NCBI GenBank assembly: GCA_934621605.1
Contig: CAKTUZ010000017.1
Location: 1 to 64,000, forward strand
Reading direction: 5' to 3'
DNA length: 64,000 nt
Origin: an uncultured bacterium
GTDB lineage: Bacteria; Vulcanimicrobiota; Xenobia; Xenobiales; Xenobiaceae
Shown: in pieces, positions 36,590 through 44,147 of the stretch
How the letters are laid out: the number at the start of each line of letters is the position of its first letter
How positions within the stretch are numbered: the stretch's first letter is position 1
Notes under the pieces: generated by a model
The model's input: the letters and a program-made list of their open reading frames with translations, nothing else
Database searches by the model: none
Told to the model about the DNA's origin: nothing
Program-made: the position numbers and the translations under genes

Positions 36590-37489
36590 TCAAAATTGAT
36601 TTAAACTCCAATTTGATAAACCTAACTGATAGGCTCCCACCGCGCCGCTGAATTCGCCGCGCTCCAAAATTACGGCTCTGTGGTTAAGCAAAACTCCAGC
36701 TCGCACCAAAACAGCCCGCAAAACGGGATTGTTACGCAATGTCGAACCGGCATACACTATAGTGTGAGTGCGACACTGGTTCATAATACCGGCCGCAATT
36801 AGAGCGATATTCTCGCCCACCATCCCCATAATACCAGCCATAATATCGGCATCACTAGGTCGCTCGATTTCACGGTCTCCGGCCAAACGCCCAAAATTGG
36901 AAGCAGTAATATTATCGGCAATACCTACTTGGCCTGGTGGATAAATATCTTTAAGCAACAGGTCAACTCCGGCTCGTTTGCCTTTTTGAGCCAAAAGGCA
37001 AACGTCTTCAAAACTGCTACCAGGAATAAGGGCGCGCCCCAAGCCTAAAATAGTGCCGCCTCCCAAAGCTGAGCCTCCCACTCGACTGATAGAGAAGCCG
37101 TTCACCAGCAGCAGCGAAGTGCCGGTGCCCACCGACCCCAAAAGATAGGGCAACTCTACTCCGCTGGAGCCAGGCAACAACTTGGAAGCGCCCGCTCCCC
37201 AAGCCACAAATTCATTTACACCGAATACTTGCGGAACGTGCGCCTCTGTAGACTCATTGCGTCGACAGCGAGTACAGTGACGAAACTCAGAAGCACCGCG
37301 GCCGGTGACACCGCAAAATTGTACGCCCAAGTTAGTAACATAATCCAACACTTCGTCACAAGTATAATTTTTTAAAAAAGTAAGCACTAGCTCTTCGCCC
37401 GGACGAGCAACGGCTATTTTGGTAAGAGTTCCACCTATATCGAGACCGCAACCGCAAAGATGTTCTAAATCGTCGGAATATTTGTACAT
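36590..37489 (-). CDS. coaW: Type II pantothenate kinase (CoaW-like)
   Basis: ASKHA-fold kinase with the phosphate-1 loop G-L-D-I-G-G-T-L-T-K at the start, G-V-T-G-R-G-A, V-N-E-F near 85 and V-Y-A-G-S-T-L-R-N-N-P near 250, as in staphylococcal and eukaryotic type II PanK. It phosphorylates pantothenate, the first step to CoA; the bacterial type II form is often insensitive to CoA feedback. An insertion with H-C-T-R-C-R-R (about 70-77) adds two Cys of unknown use. ATG at 37489 is preceded by GAGG; the frame upstream lacks family similarity. Confidence 0.9.
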   Translation of the reverse strand: MYKYSDDLEHLCGCGLDIGGTLTKIAVARPGEELVLTFLKNYTCDEVLDYVTNLGVQFCGVTGRGASEFRHCTRCRRNESTEAHVPQVFGVNEFVAWGAGASKLLPGSSGVELPYLLGSVGTGTSLLLVNGFSISRVGGSALGGGTILGLGRALIPGSSFEDVCLLAQKGKRAGVDLLLKDIYPPGQVGIADNITASNFGRLAGDREIERPSDADIMAGIMGMVGENIALIAAGIMNQCRTHTIVYAGSTLRNNPVLRAVLVRAGVLLNHRAVILERGEFSGAVGAYQLGLSNWSLNQF

Positions 37490-37521
37490 TTTTCCTCTAT
37501 TATTGTAGGAGCCTGAGTGGC

Positions 37522-37588
37522 AAAAAAAAGCAGCTGCCCGCCCCGACCTTTCCCTCAACCAAGCGAAGAAAAGACTAAACGCAGCTGC
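37522..37588 (-). terminator. Terminator downstream of clpP
   Basis: GCAGCTGC (37588-37581) pairs with GCAGCTGC (37537-37530), followed on the minus strand by eight T (37529-37522). It ends the clpP transcript before coaW. Confidence 0.65.
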
Positions 37589-37630
37589 CGTACAACACCG
37601 CTAAATCATCTCTAAAACCGGAAATAACGA

Positions 37631-38254
37631 CTAGCGCTGATCTTTTGTCAAAATAGAGTCGATAATGCCGTAATCGAGAGCTTCCTGACTAGACATGTAA
37701 TGGTCGCGCTCAGTATCTTCGCAAATTTTTTCATAAGTTTGGCCAGTATGGTTAGCTAAAATACGATTGAGGTTTTCACGCGTTTTCAAAATTTGTTTAG
37801 CGTGAATATCAATATCGGTGGCCTGACCGCCGATCTCCCCAATCCAAGGCTGGTGGATCATAATACGCGAATAAGGCAAGGCAAAGCGCTTACCTTTGCA
37901 ACCGCCAGCTAAAAGCACAGCCGCAGCACTGGCAGCCATACCCATGCAAATGCAAGAAACATCCGGCTTGATAAGTTGCATACAATCATACATACCGAGG
38001 CCAGCTGTTACCGAACCGCCGGGGCTGTTAATGTAAATATCGATATCTTTATCGGGATCTTCCTGCTCGAGATAAAGCAATTGAGCGATAACCAAATTGG
38101 CCAGTTCATCGTCAATAGCGTCGCCCACAAAAATAATGCGGTTTTTGAGCAAGCGAGAGTAAATATCGTAAGCCCGTTCACCGCGAGCGGTTTGCTCAAT
38201 CACCATAGGAATAAGCTGGGCTCTCTCAATGCCAGGGTATCTGCCAAACATCAT
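37631..38254 (-). CDS. clpP: ATP-dependent Clp protease proteolytic subunit
   Basis: Serine protease with triad S109 (G-M-A-A-S-A), H134 (M-I-H-Q-P) and D180 (E-D-T-E-R-D); 207 residues from ATG 38254, which has AAGGAG ten bases upstream. The N-terminal I-P-M-V-I-E-Q-T matches the processing and axial loop region. It forms the tetradecameric chamber used with ClpX or ClpA; no ATPase gene is adjacent. This is the last clear host gene before the defence island. Confidence 0.97.
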   Translation of the reverse strand: MMFGRYPGIERAQLIPMVIEQTARGERAYDIYSRLLKNRIIFVGDAIDDELANLVIAQLLYLEQEDPDKDIDIYINSPGGSVTAGLGMYDCMQLIKPDVSCICMGMAASAAAVLLAGGCKGKRFALPYSRIMIHQPWIGEIGGQATDIDIHAKQILKTRENLNRILANHTGQTYEKICEDTERDHYMSSQEALDYGIIDSILTKDQR

Positions 38255-38424
38255 ATAAACGGAACTCCTTAAAGAAGGGGGCATAATGGGATTCAGCCTT
38301 TCTTAGACCCCTCAAAACAAATATCGCTTGCCAATTCTCGCCAAGCGTAGAACTCCCTCCCCTAGTACAATTAACTAGCGCAATTAAACTTTGACGGCTA
38401 AAAAAATAATTTACGTATACATAT

Positions 38425-39111
38425 TTAAAGTGTGCTACAACTTGCAAGCGACTCAAGCTTTGAGAGCCATAAGTTAAATAATGGGCATTGGTTGCGCATT
38501 TTATCTATTCCAATAGCTTTAGCGATAACAATTCCTGATGTTGTTTTTCCGTAGCGACCACGAGCCCAACGCTCCAACCTTTTTGATGGAGCAGTCTGTG
38601 GACTATTATTTATTTTTTCAGGAGAACCACATTCTTCAATAACCTTGTCTACTTCTGATTTGTAAATACTCAAATAACTAGACAAAATTTCACTATCACT
38701 AAAAAGCAGTGCCTCAAATTCATGTACTGCCATGAATGGAATAAAGCGTCCCCGTACATTTTTATTTTCACACGCTTCAGCTATGGCTTTTTGCGCAGCG
38801 CTATTTAATGTATGGGCTATTTGTTCCGGAGTATCGTGAACTTTTATTTTATCTTTGTCAGGCCACTCGCTTAAACCGTAATAATCAACAAATGTAGATA
38901 TAATGGTATTGTTGCGCTGCTTCAAATGGTTGCATATATCCGTCTTAACGCGTTGAAACTTAACATCTCCACCCTTTTGCCCTTTCTTAGAAATAATGAT
39001 AGGGGTCATGTATATACCTTTGACTGCCATATAAGGGGCCAGCACATCATTTATAAACTTTTGCTCGGTCTGGCCTTCAACTAAAACGACAACTTCCAGA
39101 AAGTTACTCAT
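38425..39111 (-). CDS. DUF4276 (TOPRIM-like) partner of an AAA ATPase, putative defence gene
   Basis: The N-terminus V-V-V-L-V-E-G-Q-T-E-Q-K-F carries the conserved Glu of TOPRIM/DUF4276 proteins, and an acidic F-V-D-Y-Y-G-L motif follows near 75. Such proteins are commonly paired with AAA_21 ATPases in defence islands, comparable to split OLD or PARIS-type systems; nuclease activity is likely but unproven. ATG at 39111 has GGGAGG nine bases upstream and overlaps the end of the ATPase gene by eight bases, so they are co-translated. More AT-rich than the neighbouring host genes. Confidence 0.85.
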   Translation of the reverse strand: MSNFLEVVVLVEGQTEQKFINDVLAPYMAVKGIYMTPIIISKKGQKGGDVKFQRVKTDICNHLKQRNNTIISTFVDYYGLSEWPDKDKIKVHDTPEQIAHTLNSAAQKAIAEACENKNVRGRFIPFMAVHEFEALLFSDSEILSSYLSIYKSEVDKVIEECGSPEKINNSPQTAPSKRLERWARGRYGKTTSGIVIAKAIGIDKMRNQCPLFNLWLSKLESLASCSTL

Positions 39112-40189
39112 TGGCGCTGCCTCCCTGAATAACATTTTTAATCCATAATTCACCAACAGAGTAATCTTCAAGCCAAGCAGTATAATCTCGCTCATTTAGT
39201 CTAGCAAACGTAGAAGCTCCATTTTTACGTTTAGCTACAATAATATCTTTTATTGAAAACTGATCTAATAAAAGTGGAGACTGTGTAGCTAGAATAACCT
39301 GCGTATGTGCGGAAGCCAATTTTATAAGTTCTGCCAATATGCCAATAGCTTCTGGATGCAGTCCCAACTCAGGTTCATCAATAATAATAGTAGCTGGCGG
39401 CTGCGGTTGAAGTAAAGCAGTAGCTAAGCAAATAAATCTCATAGAACCGTCAGAAAGTTGGCTTGGCCGCATAGGATAATCATTGAGTCCTACTTGTTGC
39501 CAGTTTAATCTTATCATTTCATTGAAATTAGGCTTTAAAATGAAATCATAAAAAAACGGCACAACTAGCTGAACAGCATTAACAATTTGGCTATATTCTA
39601 CAGGAAACTCGCTTTTCAATCTATACAAAAAAGCAGCGATATTTCCAGCGTCAGCAGCTAGGACTTCGCCATGATTTACATCACACTCTCGACGCATAGG
39701 AGCGAATTTACTAGTATCGTGGAAGTGATAAATCTTCCAGTTTTTTATAGAATTATAAGTATATTCTGTAGCCTTTGAACTTAACTCATTCGGTAGCTGA
39801 GCGTCATAACTCGGAACAGGAAAATCACGCGTAAAATTCCAGTAACCGTTATTGAAATGCCTTTGTTCTTTAGTTATAAAAAGATCACCATTTTCACTCG
39901 GTATAAAATTGAAATCATAGCCGTTTTTTCCCAACCTGAGTTGAATTTCAATTTTACGTGTCAATTTAGGGCCGCCGAAGAAGTAAGCGTCAGCAGCTCC
40001 AGCCACATATTCAGACAGTCCTTCCGGTTTCATCATAGCCGAAAGAATTTCGAATATTTCCAGGAAGTTGCTCTTTCCGGCTCCATTGGCTCCAACAATA
40101 ACGTTAATGTTGCGCAATTCGAAATCGACGAGTTCTCTTATCGACTTAAATCCTCTAACTGTTATTTTATCCAATTTAGACGGCTTCAT
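39104..40189 (-). CDS. AAA_21 (SMC/RecF-like) ATPase of a two-gene defence pair
   Basis: ABC/SMC-type ATPase: Walker A G-A-N-G-A-G-K-S (about 31-38), signature region L-S-D-G-S-M-R near 235, Walker B T-I-I-I-D-E-P-E-L-G-L-H-P (about 264-276), and H-loop A-T-Q-S-P. It is encoded ahead of DUF4276 with an eight-base overlap. Together they look like an ATPase sensor/nuclease defence module. ATG 40189 has AAGGA nine bases upstream; the longer frame runs through the IS end and is not coding. An IS200/IS605 element lies immediately upstream, which may have displaced the original promoter. Confidence 0.85.
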   Translation of the reverse strand: MKPSKLDKITVRGFKSIRELVDFELRNINVIVGANGAGKSNFLEIFEILSAMMKPEGLSEYVAGAADAYFFGGPKLTRKIEIQLRLGKNGYDFNFIPSENGDLFITKEQRHFNNGYWNFTRDFPVPSYDAQLPNELSSKATEYTYNSIKNWKIYHFHDTSKFAPMRRECDVNHGEVLAADAGNIAAFLYRLKSEFPVEYSQIVNAVQLVVPFFYDFILKPNFNEMIRLNWQQVGLNDYPMRPSQLSDGSMRFICLATALLQPQPPATIIIDEPELGLHPEAIGILAELIKLASAHTQVILATQSPLLLDQFSIKDIIVAKRKNGASTFARLNERDYTAWLEDYSVGELWIKNVIQGGSANE

Positions 40190-40223
40190 AAATATAAATC
40201 CTTCCAATTGTAGTAGGCGGAAA

Positions 40224-40245
40224 CCCACTGCCTTTAGGCGGTGGG
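40224..40245. repeat. Left-end hairpin of the IS element
   Basis: CCCAC-T-GCC / GGC-G-GTGGG with loop TTTA. It resembles the right-end hairpin at 42016-42037 in sequence and shape. Y1 transposases bind such subterminal stems on single-stranded DNA. Confidence 0.75.
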
Positions 40246-40269
40246 AGGAGCCTTGTAAATTTTTGGACA

Positions 40270-40674
40270 TTAACCTTGGTTTTCTATGTGTTTTTGTATA
40301 GTAACTGATGATACCTCGCCTATACTGCGCATGAAATAACCGTATGACCAAAAGGTTTTCTTTTTCCAATATTGTTTGGACAATAAGTTCGGATATTTTT
40401 GCCATAAGTAATATGTAGTTTCTTGCTGAATTACTTTTACAATATCGCAAACTCTGTCTACTGCATTATAACTTATTAAACAGTGTATATGGTCTTTATC
40501 AGCCTCCATTGCTATAACATCATAGCCTCTAAAAGCACAGATGTCATAAAATTTTCGTTTTACGTCGTCAACTATAGAACCTGTAAGAAGTTGTTTACGA
40601 TATTTAGTGACAAGAACTATATGAATTTTTAGGTTATATTTTCGTCTGTTATGACGATTATATTTGTTATCCAT
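40270..40674 (-). CDS. tnpA: Y1 transposase TnpA with His at the catalytic Tyr position
   Basis: Typical 134-residue IS200/IS605 transposase with the HUH motif D-H62-I-H64 and the conserved F-W-S-Y-G-Y-F and E-N-Q ends. The catalytic tyrosine normally lies in the last helix in a (K/D)-Y-I-x-x-Q context. Here the same place reads Q-K-H129-I-E-N-Q, codon CAC at 40290-40288, one transition away from TAC. Such a protein should not form the covalent 5'-phosphotyrosine intermediate. AGGG lies eight bases before the ATG. Divergent from tnpB. Confidence 0.93.
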   Translation of the reverse strand: MDNKYNRHNRRKYNLKIHIVLVTKYRKQLLTGSIVDDVKRKFYDICAFRGYDVIAMEADKDHIHCLISYNAVDRVCDIVKVIQQETTYYLWQKYPNLLSKQYWKKKTFWSYGYFMRSIGEVSSVTIQKHIENQG

Positions 40675-40696
40675 GTATTTTCCCTTTAAAGTATTG

Positions 40697-40742
40697 ATTT
40701 TAATTAATATATATTATTAAAATATACTTAGTAATATATAAG
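40697..40742. promoter_or_regulatory. AT-rich divergent promoter region of tnpA/tnpB
   Basis: Nearly pure A/T with overlapping TATAAT-like hexamers on both strands and an imperfect palindrome (about 40707-40738). It is placed between the two divergent starts. Individual -35/-10 pairs cannot be assigned with certainty. Confidence 0.4.
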
Positions 40743-40758
40743 TGAAAGGAGTACATAT

Positions 40759-41898
40759 ATGAAGCAGATGGTTGCCACAGCTAAAATCCAAATATCTGTA
40801 GATATGGATAGTAAAATTTTGCTTGACGAAACCATGTCTGCCTATTCTGCTGCCTGCAACTATGTTTCTGACTATGTATTCCGCACTCACGACTTAAAAC
40901 AGTTTTCTCTTAACAAAGCTCTATATTCAATACTTCGAGAAAAGTTTAGTCTTAAATCACAAATGGCTCAATCTGTTTTAAAAACTGTAATTGCCAGATA
41001 TAAGACCATTTTGGAAAATCAGAAAAAGTGGATTAAACCGTGTTTCAAGAGGCCACAATATGATCTTGTATGGAATAGAGACTATTCTCTTGCTAGGAAC
41101 TGTTTCTCAGTAAATACACTGAAAGGTCGTATTAAACTGCCATATTTTGCTAAAGGTATGTATAAATATTTTGACCATACTATTTATAAATTTGGTACTG
41201 CCAAGCTTGTAAATAAGTGCGGTAAGTATTTTTTACATATCGCTGTTACTTATGATATTGAAGAAGTTAGACTCTATGATATCTGCAACATTGTTGGCAT
41301 TGATAGAGGTATTAACTTTGTTGTTGCTACTTACGACAGTAAGCACAGATCTGATTTTGTCAATGGCAGAATTATAAAACAAAAACGTGCTAACTATTCA
41401 AAACTTCGTAAAGAATTACAAATGCGTCAAACTCCGTCGGCAAGACGTAGACTTAAAGCTATTGGTTCACGAGAAAACCGTTGGATGCAAGATGTTAACC
41501 ACTGTGTATCAAAGGCACTCGTGAAAGCCAATCCCAAGCATACGTTATTTGTCCTTGAAGACTTGTCAGGCGTTCGAAATGCCACAGAGCGCGTTAAAAC
41601 AAAAGATCGCTATGTATCTGTATCGTGGTCATTCTATGACCTTGAACAGAAGCTTATCTACAAAGCTAAACAAAATCAATCTATAGTAATTAAGGTTGAC
41701 CCTCGTTATACAAGCCAGCGTTGTCCGGTGTGTGGGCACATTGAAAAAGCCAATCGCAACAAAAAGACACATCTGTTTAGCTGTAAAAGCTGTGGCTACA
41801 AATCAAATGATGATCGTGTTGGAGCGATGAATCTGTATCACATGGGGGTAAACTATCTTAGAGATAGTCAAGTACCTGATACAGTTACAGTAGAGTAA
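40759..41898 (+). CDS. tnpB: TnpB, RNA-guided nuclease of an IS200/IS605 element
   Basis: 379 residues with an intact RuvC-like site: Asp in G-I-D-R-G-I-N (near 182), Glu in V-L-E-D-L-S-G (near 266) and Asp in N-D-D-R-V-G-A-M-N (near 351). The zinc finger C-P-V-C...C-K-S-C lies just before the last. TnpB uses an omega-RNA from the element's right end to cut at a TAM-adjacent target, favouring element retention. AAGGAG lies eight bases before the ATG. It appears complete, whereas its TnpA partner looks inactivated. Confidence 0.95.
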   Translation: MKQMVATAKIQISVDMDSKILLDETMSAYSAACNYVSDYVFRTHDLKQFSLNKALYSILREKFSLKSQMAQSVLKTVIARYKTILENQKKWIKPCFKRPQYDLVWNRDYSLARNCFSVNTLKGRIKLPYFAKGMYKYFDHTIYKFGTAKLVNKCGKYFLHIAVTYDIEEVRLYDICNIVGIDRGINFVVATYDSKHRSDFVNGRIIKQKRANYSKLRKELQMRQTPSARRRLKAIGSRENRWMQDVNHCVSKALVKANPKHTLFVLEDLSGVRNATERVKTKDRYVSVSWSFYDLEQKLIYKAKQNQSIVIKVDPRYTSQRCPVCGHIEKANRNKKTHLFSCKSCGYKSNDDRVGAMNLYHMGVNYLRDSQVPDTVTVE

Positions 41899-42050
41899 AT
41901 CTCTGCTGTAAAGGGTGTTGTCAACCACCCTACGATGTAACGCCACCTTAGATAGCGATACTTAAGGAATAAAAGTCGGAGGGGTAACCCGTTACCACGA
42001 CTGGGCAGTTACAAGCCCATTACCTTTAGGTGATGGGTAGTTGACATCAA
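41899..42050 (+). ncRNA. Candidate omega-RNA scaffold in the IS right end
   Basis: Directly after tnpB there are several potential stems: GGGTG/CACCC (about 41918-41935), AGTCG/CGACT (about 41967-42001) and the end hairpin CCCATTACC/GGTGATGGG (42016-42037). This is where TnpB omega-RNAs are encoded, usually continuing into flanking DNA that acts as guide, here starting near 42051. The 5' end probably lies inside tnpB. Inferred from position and structure only. Confidence 0.5.
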
Positions 42051-42128
42051 CAGACACAGCACTAGCAGCTCCCACATAAATCAGCGCTAGAAATTCTCTT
42101 ATTCATAGTTTTTTTCCCGCCAAGTTAG

Positions 42129-42148
42129 TTAGCTACACGTATAGCTAA
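42129..42148. promoter_or_regulatory. 20-bp near-perfect palindrome upstream of hsdM (operator candidate)
   Basis: TTAGCTA-CACGTA-TAGCTAA is symmetric at 18 of 20 positions and lies about 120 bases before hsdM. Palindromes of this size are typical for dimeric repressors or restriction-modification controller proteins. No regulator gene is adjacent. Confidence 0.45.
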
Positions 42149-42217
42149 GCAGCGCTATTAGCACAAATAGCACCAAACTAGACATTTTTGGGGCAGGGTA
42201 AAAATGATAAGCTGCGG

Positions 42218-42264
42218 AAAGTGCTCTGCGCCATTTTTCATACAATTGGGAGAGCACTTTTTCT
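42218..42264 (+). promoter_or_regulatory. Hairpin abutting the hsdM start (attenuator or RBS-masking stem)
   Basis: AAAGTGCTCT (42218-42227) and AGAGCACTTT (42251-42260) form a perfect 10-bp stem followed by TTCTT, then ATG at 42266. The best Shine-Dalgarno, GGGAGAG (42248-42254), is partly inside the second arm. It could terminate transcription into the operon or hide the ribosome site. Confidence 0.55.
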
Positions 42265-42265
42265 T

Positions 42266-44143
42266 ATGGATAGCCAGATTCACAACCAGATCGTAAGTTT
42301 TATTTGGAGCGTGGCCGACGATTGTTTGCGCGACGTTTATGTGCGCGGCAAATACCGCGATGTGATTCTGCCTATGACCGTTATCCGCCGTTTAGATGCT
42401 GTTTTGGAAAAGACTAAAGAAGCGATATTAAAAACTAAAAAGCAACTAGACGAGAGACATATAGCCGGACAGGAACGGGTATTATGTAAAATTGCCGGGC
42501 AAGCTTTTTGTAACAGTTCCCCTTTTTGCTTAAAAGATTTAACTTCACGCGCCAAGTCTCAGCAACTTAAAGCCGACTTTATCGCCTACTTGGACGGCTT
42601 CTCTGAAAACGTACAAGAAATACTTAATAAATTTAAGTTCCGCAACCAAATTGACACTATGGTAGAAGCCGATATTTTGGGCGCCGTTATTGAAAAGTTT
42701 GTTTCCCCTACTATAAATTTAAGTCCCGAGCCGGTTTTAGATGACCTTGGACTGGTAAAAATTCCCGGCCTAGACAATCACGCTATGGGCACTATTTTTG
42801 AAGAGCTGGTGCGCCGTTTTAATGAAGAAAACAACGAAGAAGCCGGCGAACACTGGACTCCTCGCGATGTGGTGTACCTTATGGCCGATTTGGCCGTTTT
42901 GCCGGTAGCCGATAAAATTAAAGATAGTACCTATACTTGTTACGATGGCGCTATGGGTACTGGCGGTATGCTCACTGTGGCTCAGGAAAGGCTCAGCCAA
43001 ATTGCTAAGCAAAAGGGCAAGCAAGTGTCTATCCATCTTTATGGCCAAGAAATTAACCCCGAAACTTACGCTATTGCTATAGCTGATATGATCTTAAAAG
43101 GTAAAGGTGAAACTTCACAGGACAACTTTATTTATGGCTCTACCCTTTCCTCTGACGGTTTAGCTGACAAAACTTTTGATTTTATGTTATCTAATCCGCC
43201 CTATGGCAAATCTTGGAAGACCGACGCCGAAAAGATGGGCGGCAAAAGTGGCATAAAAGATCCGCGTTTTGTTATTGGCGCCAATGAAGATGAACAACAA
43301 GAAGAAGCTGTTGCCAAAAAGAAAAAAGCTAAAAATTCTAATGAATTTAGTATGCTTTCTGCTACTGGCGACGGTCAGTTGCTTTTCTTGCTCAACAATA
43401 TTTCCAAAATGAAAGAAAGTACCGATTTAGGCTCGCGCATTGTGGAAGTTCACAACGGCTCTTCCCTCTTTACTGGAGATGCTGGCCAAGGCGAAAGCAA
43501 CGCTCGCCGCCATATGATTGAGCGCGACTTGGTGGAAGCTATTATCGCTTTACCTGAAGGTATGTTTTACAATACTGGTATAGCTACTTTTATTTGGGTA
43601 CTTTCCAACCGCAAAGAAGAGCGCCGTCGCGGCAAAATTCAGTTAATTGACGCTACCTCTATGAAAGCGCCGCTGCGTAAGAATTTGGGTAAGAAAAACT
43701 GTGAATTTACTCCCGAAATTCGCCAGCAGATTCTCGATTTATATTTCAATATGGAAGAGAACGAGTATTCTAAGATCTTCCCTAATAGCGAATTTGGCTT
43801 TTATAAAGTAGAAGTGCTGCAACCCAAGCTTGATGAACAAGGCCAGCCCTTGCGCGACAAAAAAGGCAACTTTATTGAAGATAAAGATAAAAAAGATAGC
43901 GAAATAATTCCTCTTCGCTATGAAGGCGGCATAGAAGCTTTCTTAGATAAAGAGGTGCGCCCCTTCGCTCCCTATGCTTACGTAAATGAAGCGGCTACCA
44001 AAATTGGCTATAAGCTTAGCTTTACTAAATATTTTTACAAGCCCATTCAGTTGCGCCCCTTAGCGGAAATTGTAGCCGACATTCGCGCCCTAGAAGCCGA
44101 AACGGCCGGCTTATTAGAAGAAATTATCGGCGAGGAGGCTTAA
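42266..44143 (+). CDS. hsdM: Type I restriction-modification methyltransferase subunit HsdM (locus 1)
   Basis: N-terminal helical HsdM domain (about 1-150), then the N6-adenine methyltransferase: SAM region G-A-M-G-T-G-G-M-L (near 231, a variant of D-P-x-x-G-T-G-G) and catalytic N-P-P-Y-G (near 311). It modifies adenine in the half-sites chosen by HsdS. I start it at ATG 42266 because earlier codons overlap the hairpin and lack similarity. At 625 residues it is longer than EcoKI HsdM (529) and resembles the larger HsdM subfamily. First gene of hsdM-hsdS-OLD-hsdR. Confidence 0.95.
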   Translation: MDSQIHNQIVSFIWSVADDCLRDVYVRGKYRDVILPMTVIRRLDAVLEKTKEAILKTKKQLDERHIAGQERVLCKIAGQAFCNSSPFCLKDLTSRAKSQQLKADFIAYLDGFSENVQEILNKFKFRNQIDTMVEADILGAVIEKFVSPTINLSPEPVLDDLGLVKIPGLDNHAMGTIFEELVRRFNEENNEEAGEHWTPRDVVYLMADLAVLPVADKIKDSTYTCYDGAMGTGGMLTVAQERLSQIAKQKGKQVSIHLYGQEINPETYAIAIADMILKGKGETSQDNFIYGSTLSSDGLADKTFDFMLSNPPYGKSWKTDAEKMGGKSGIKDPRFVIGANEDEQQEEAVAKKKKAKNSNEFSMLSATGDGQLLFLLNNISKMKESTDLGSRIVEVHNGSSLFTGDAGQGESNARRHMIERDLVEAIIALPEGMFYNTGIATFIWVLSNRKEERRRGKIQLIDATSMKAPLRKNLGKKNCEFTPEIRQQILDLYFNMEENEYSKIFPNSEFGFYKVEVLQPKLDEQGQPLRDKKGNFIEDKDKKDSEIIPLRYEGGIEAFLDKEVRPFAPYAYVNEAATKIGYKLSFTKYFYKPIQLRPLAEIVADIRALEAETAGLLEEIIGEEA

Positions 44144-44147
44144 GCTA

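Larger units (their letters stand above)
40211..42050. mobile_element. IS200/IS605-type element with divergent tnpA and tnpB
   Basis: The left-end hairpin lies at 40224-40245 and the right-end hairpin at 42016-42037. tnpA (minus) and tnpB (plus) diverge from an AT-rich centre, as in IS608. The right boundary is likely just after TTGACATCAA (42041-42050); the left boundary lies near 40205-40223 and is not resolved. The element sits between the AAA/DUF4276 pair and the hsd operon. Confidence 0.8.
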
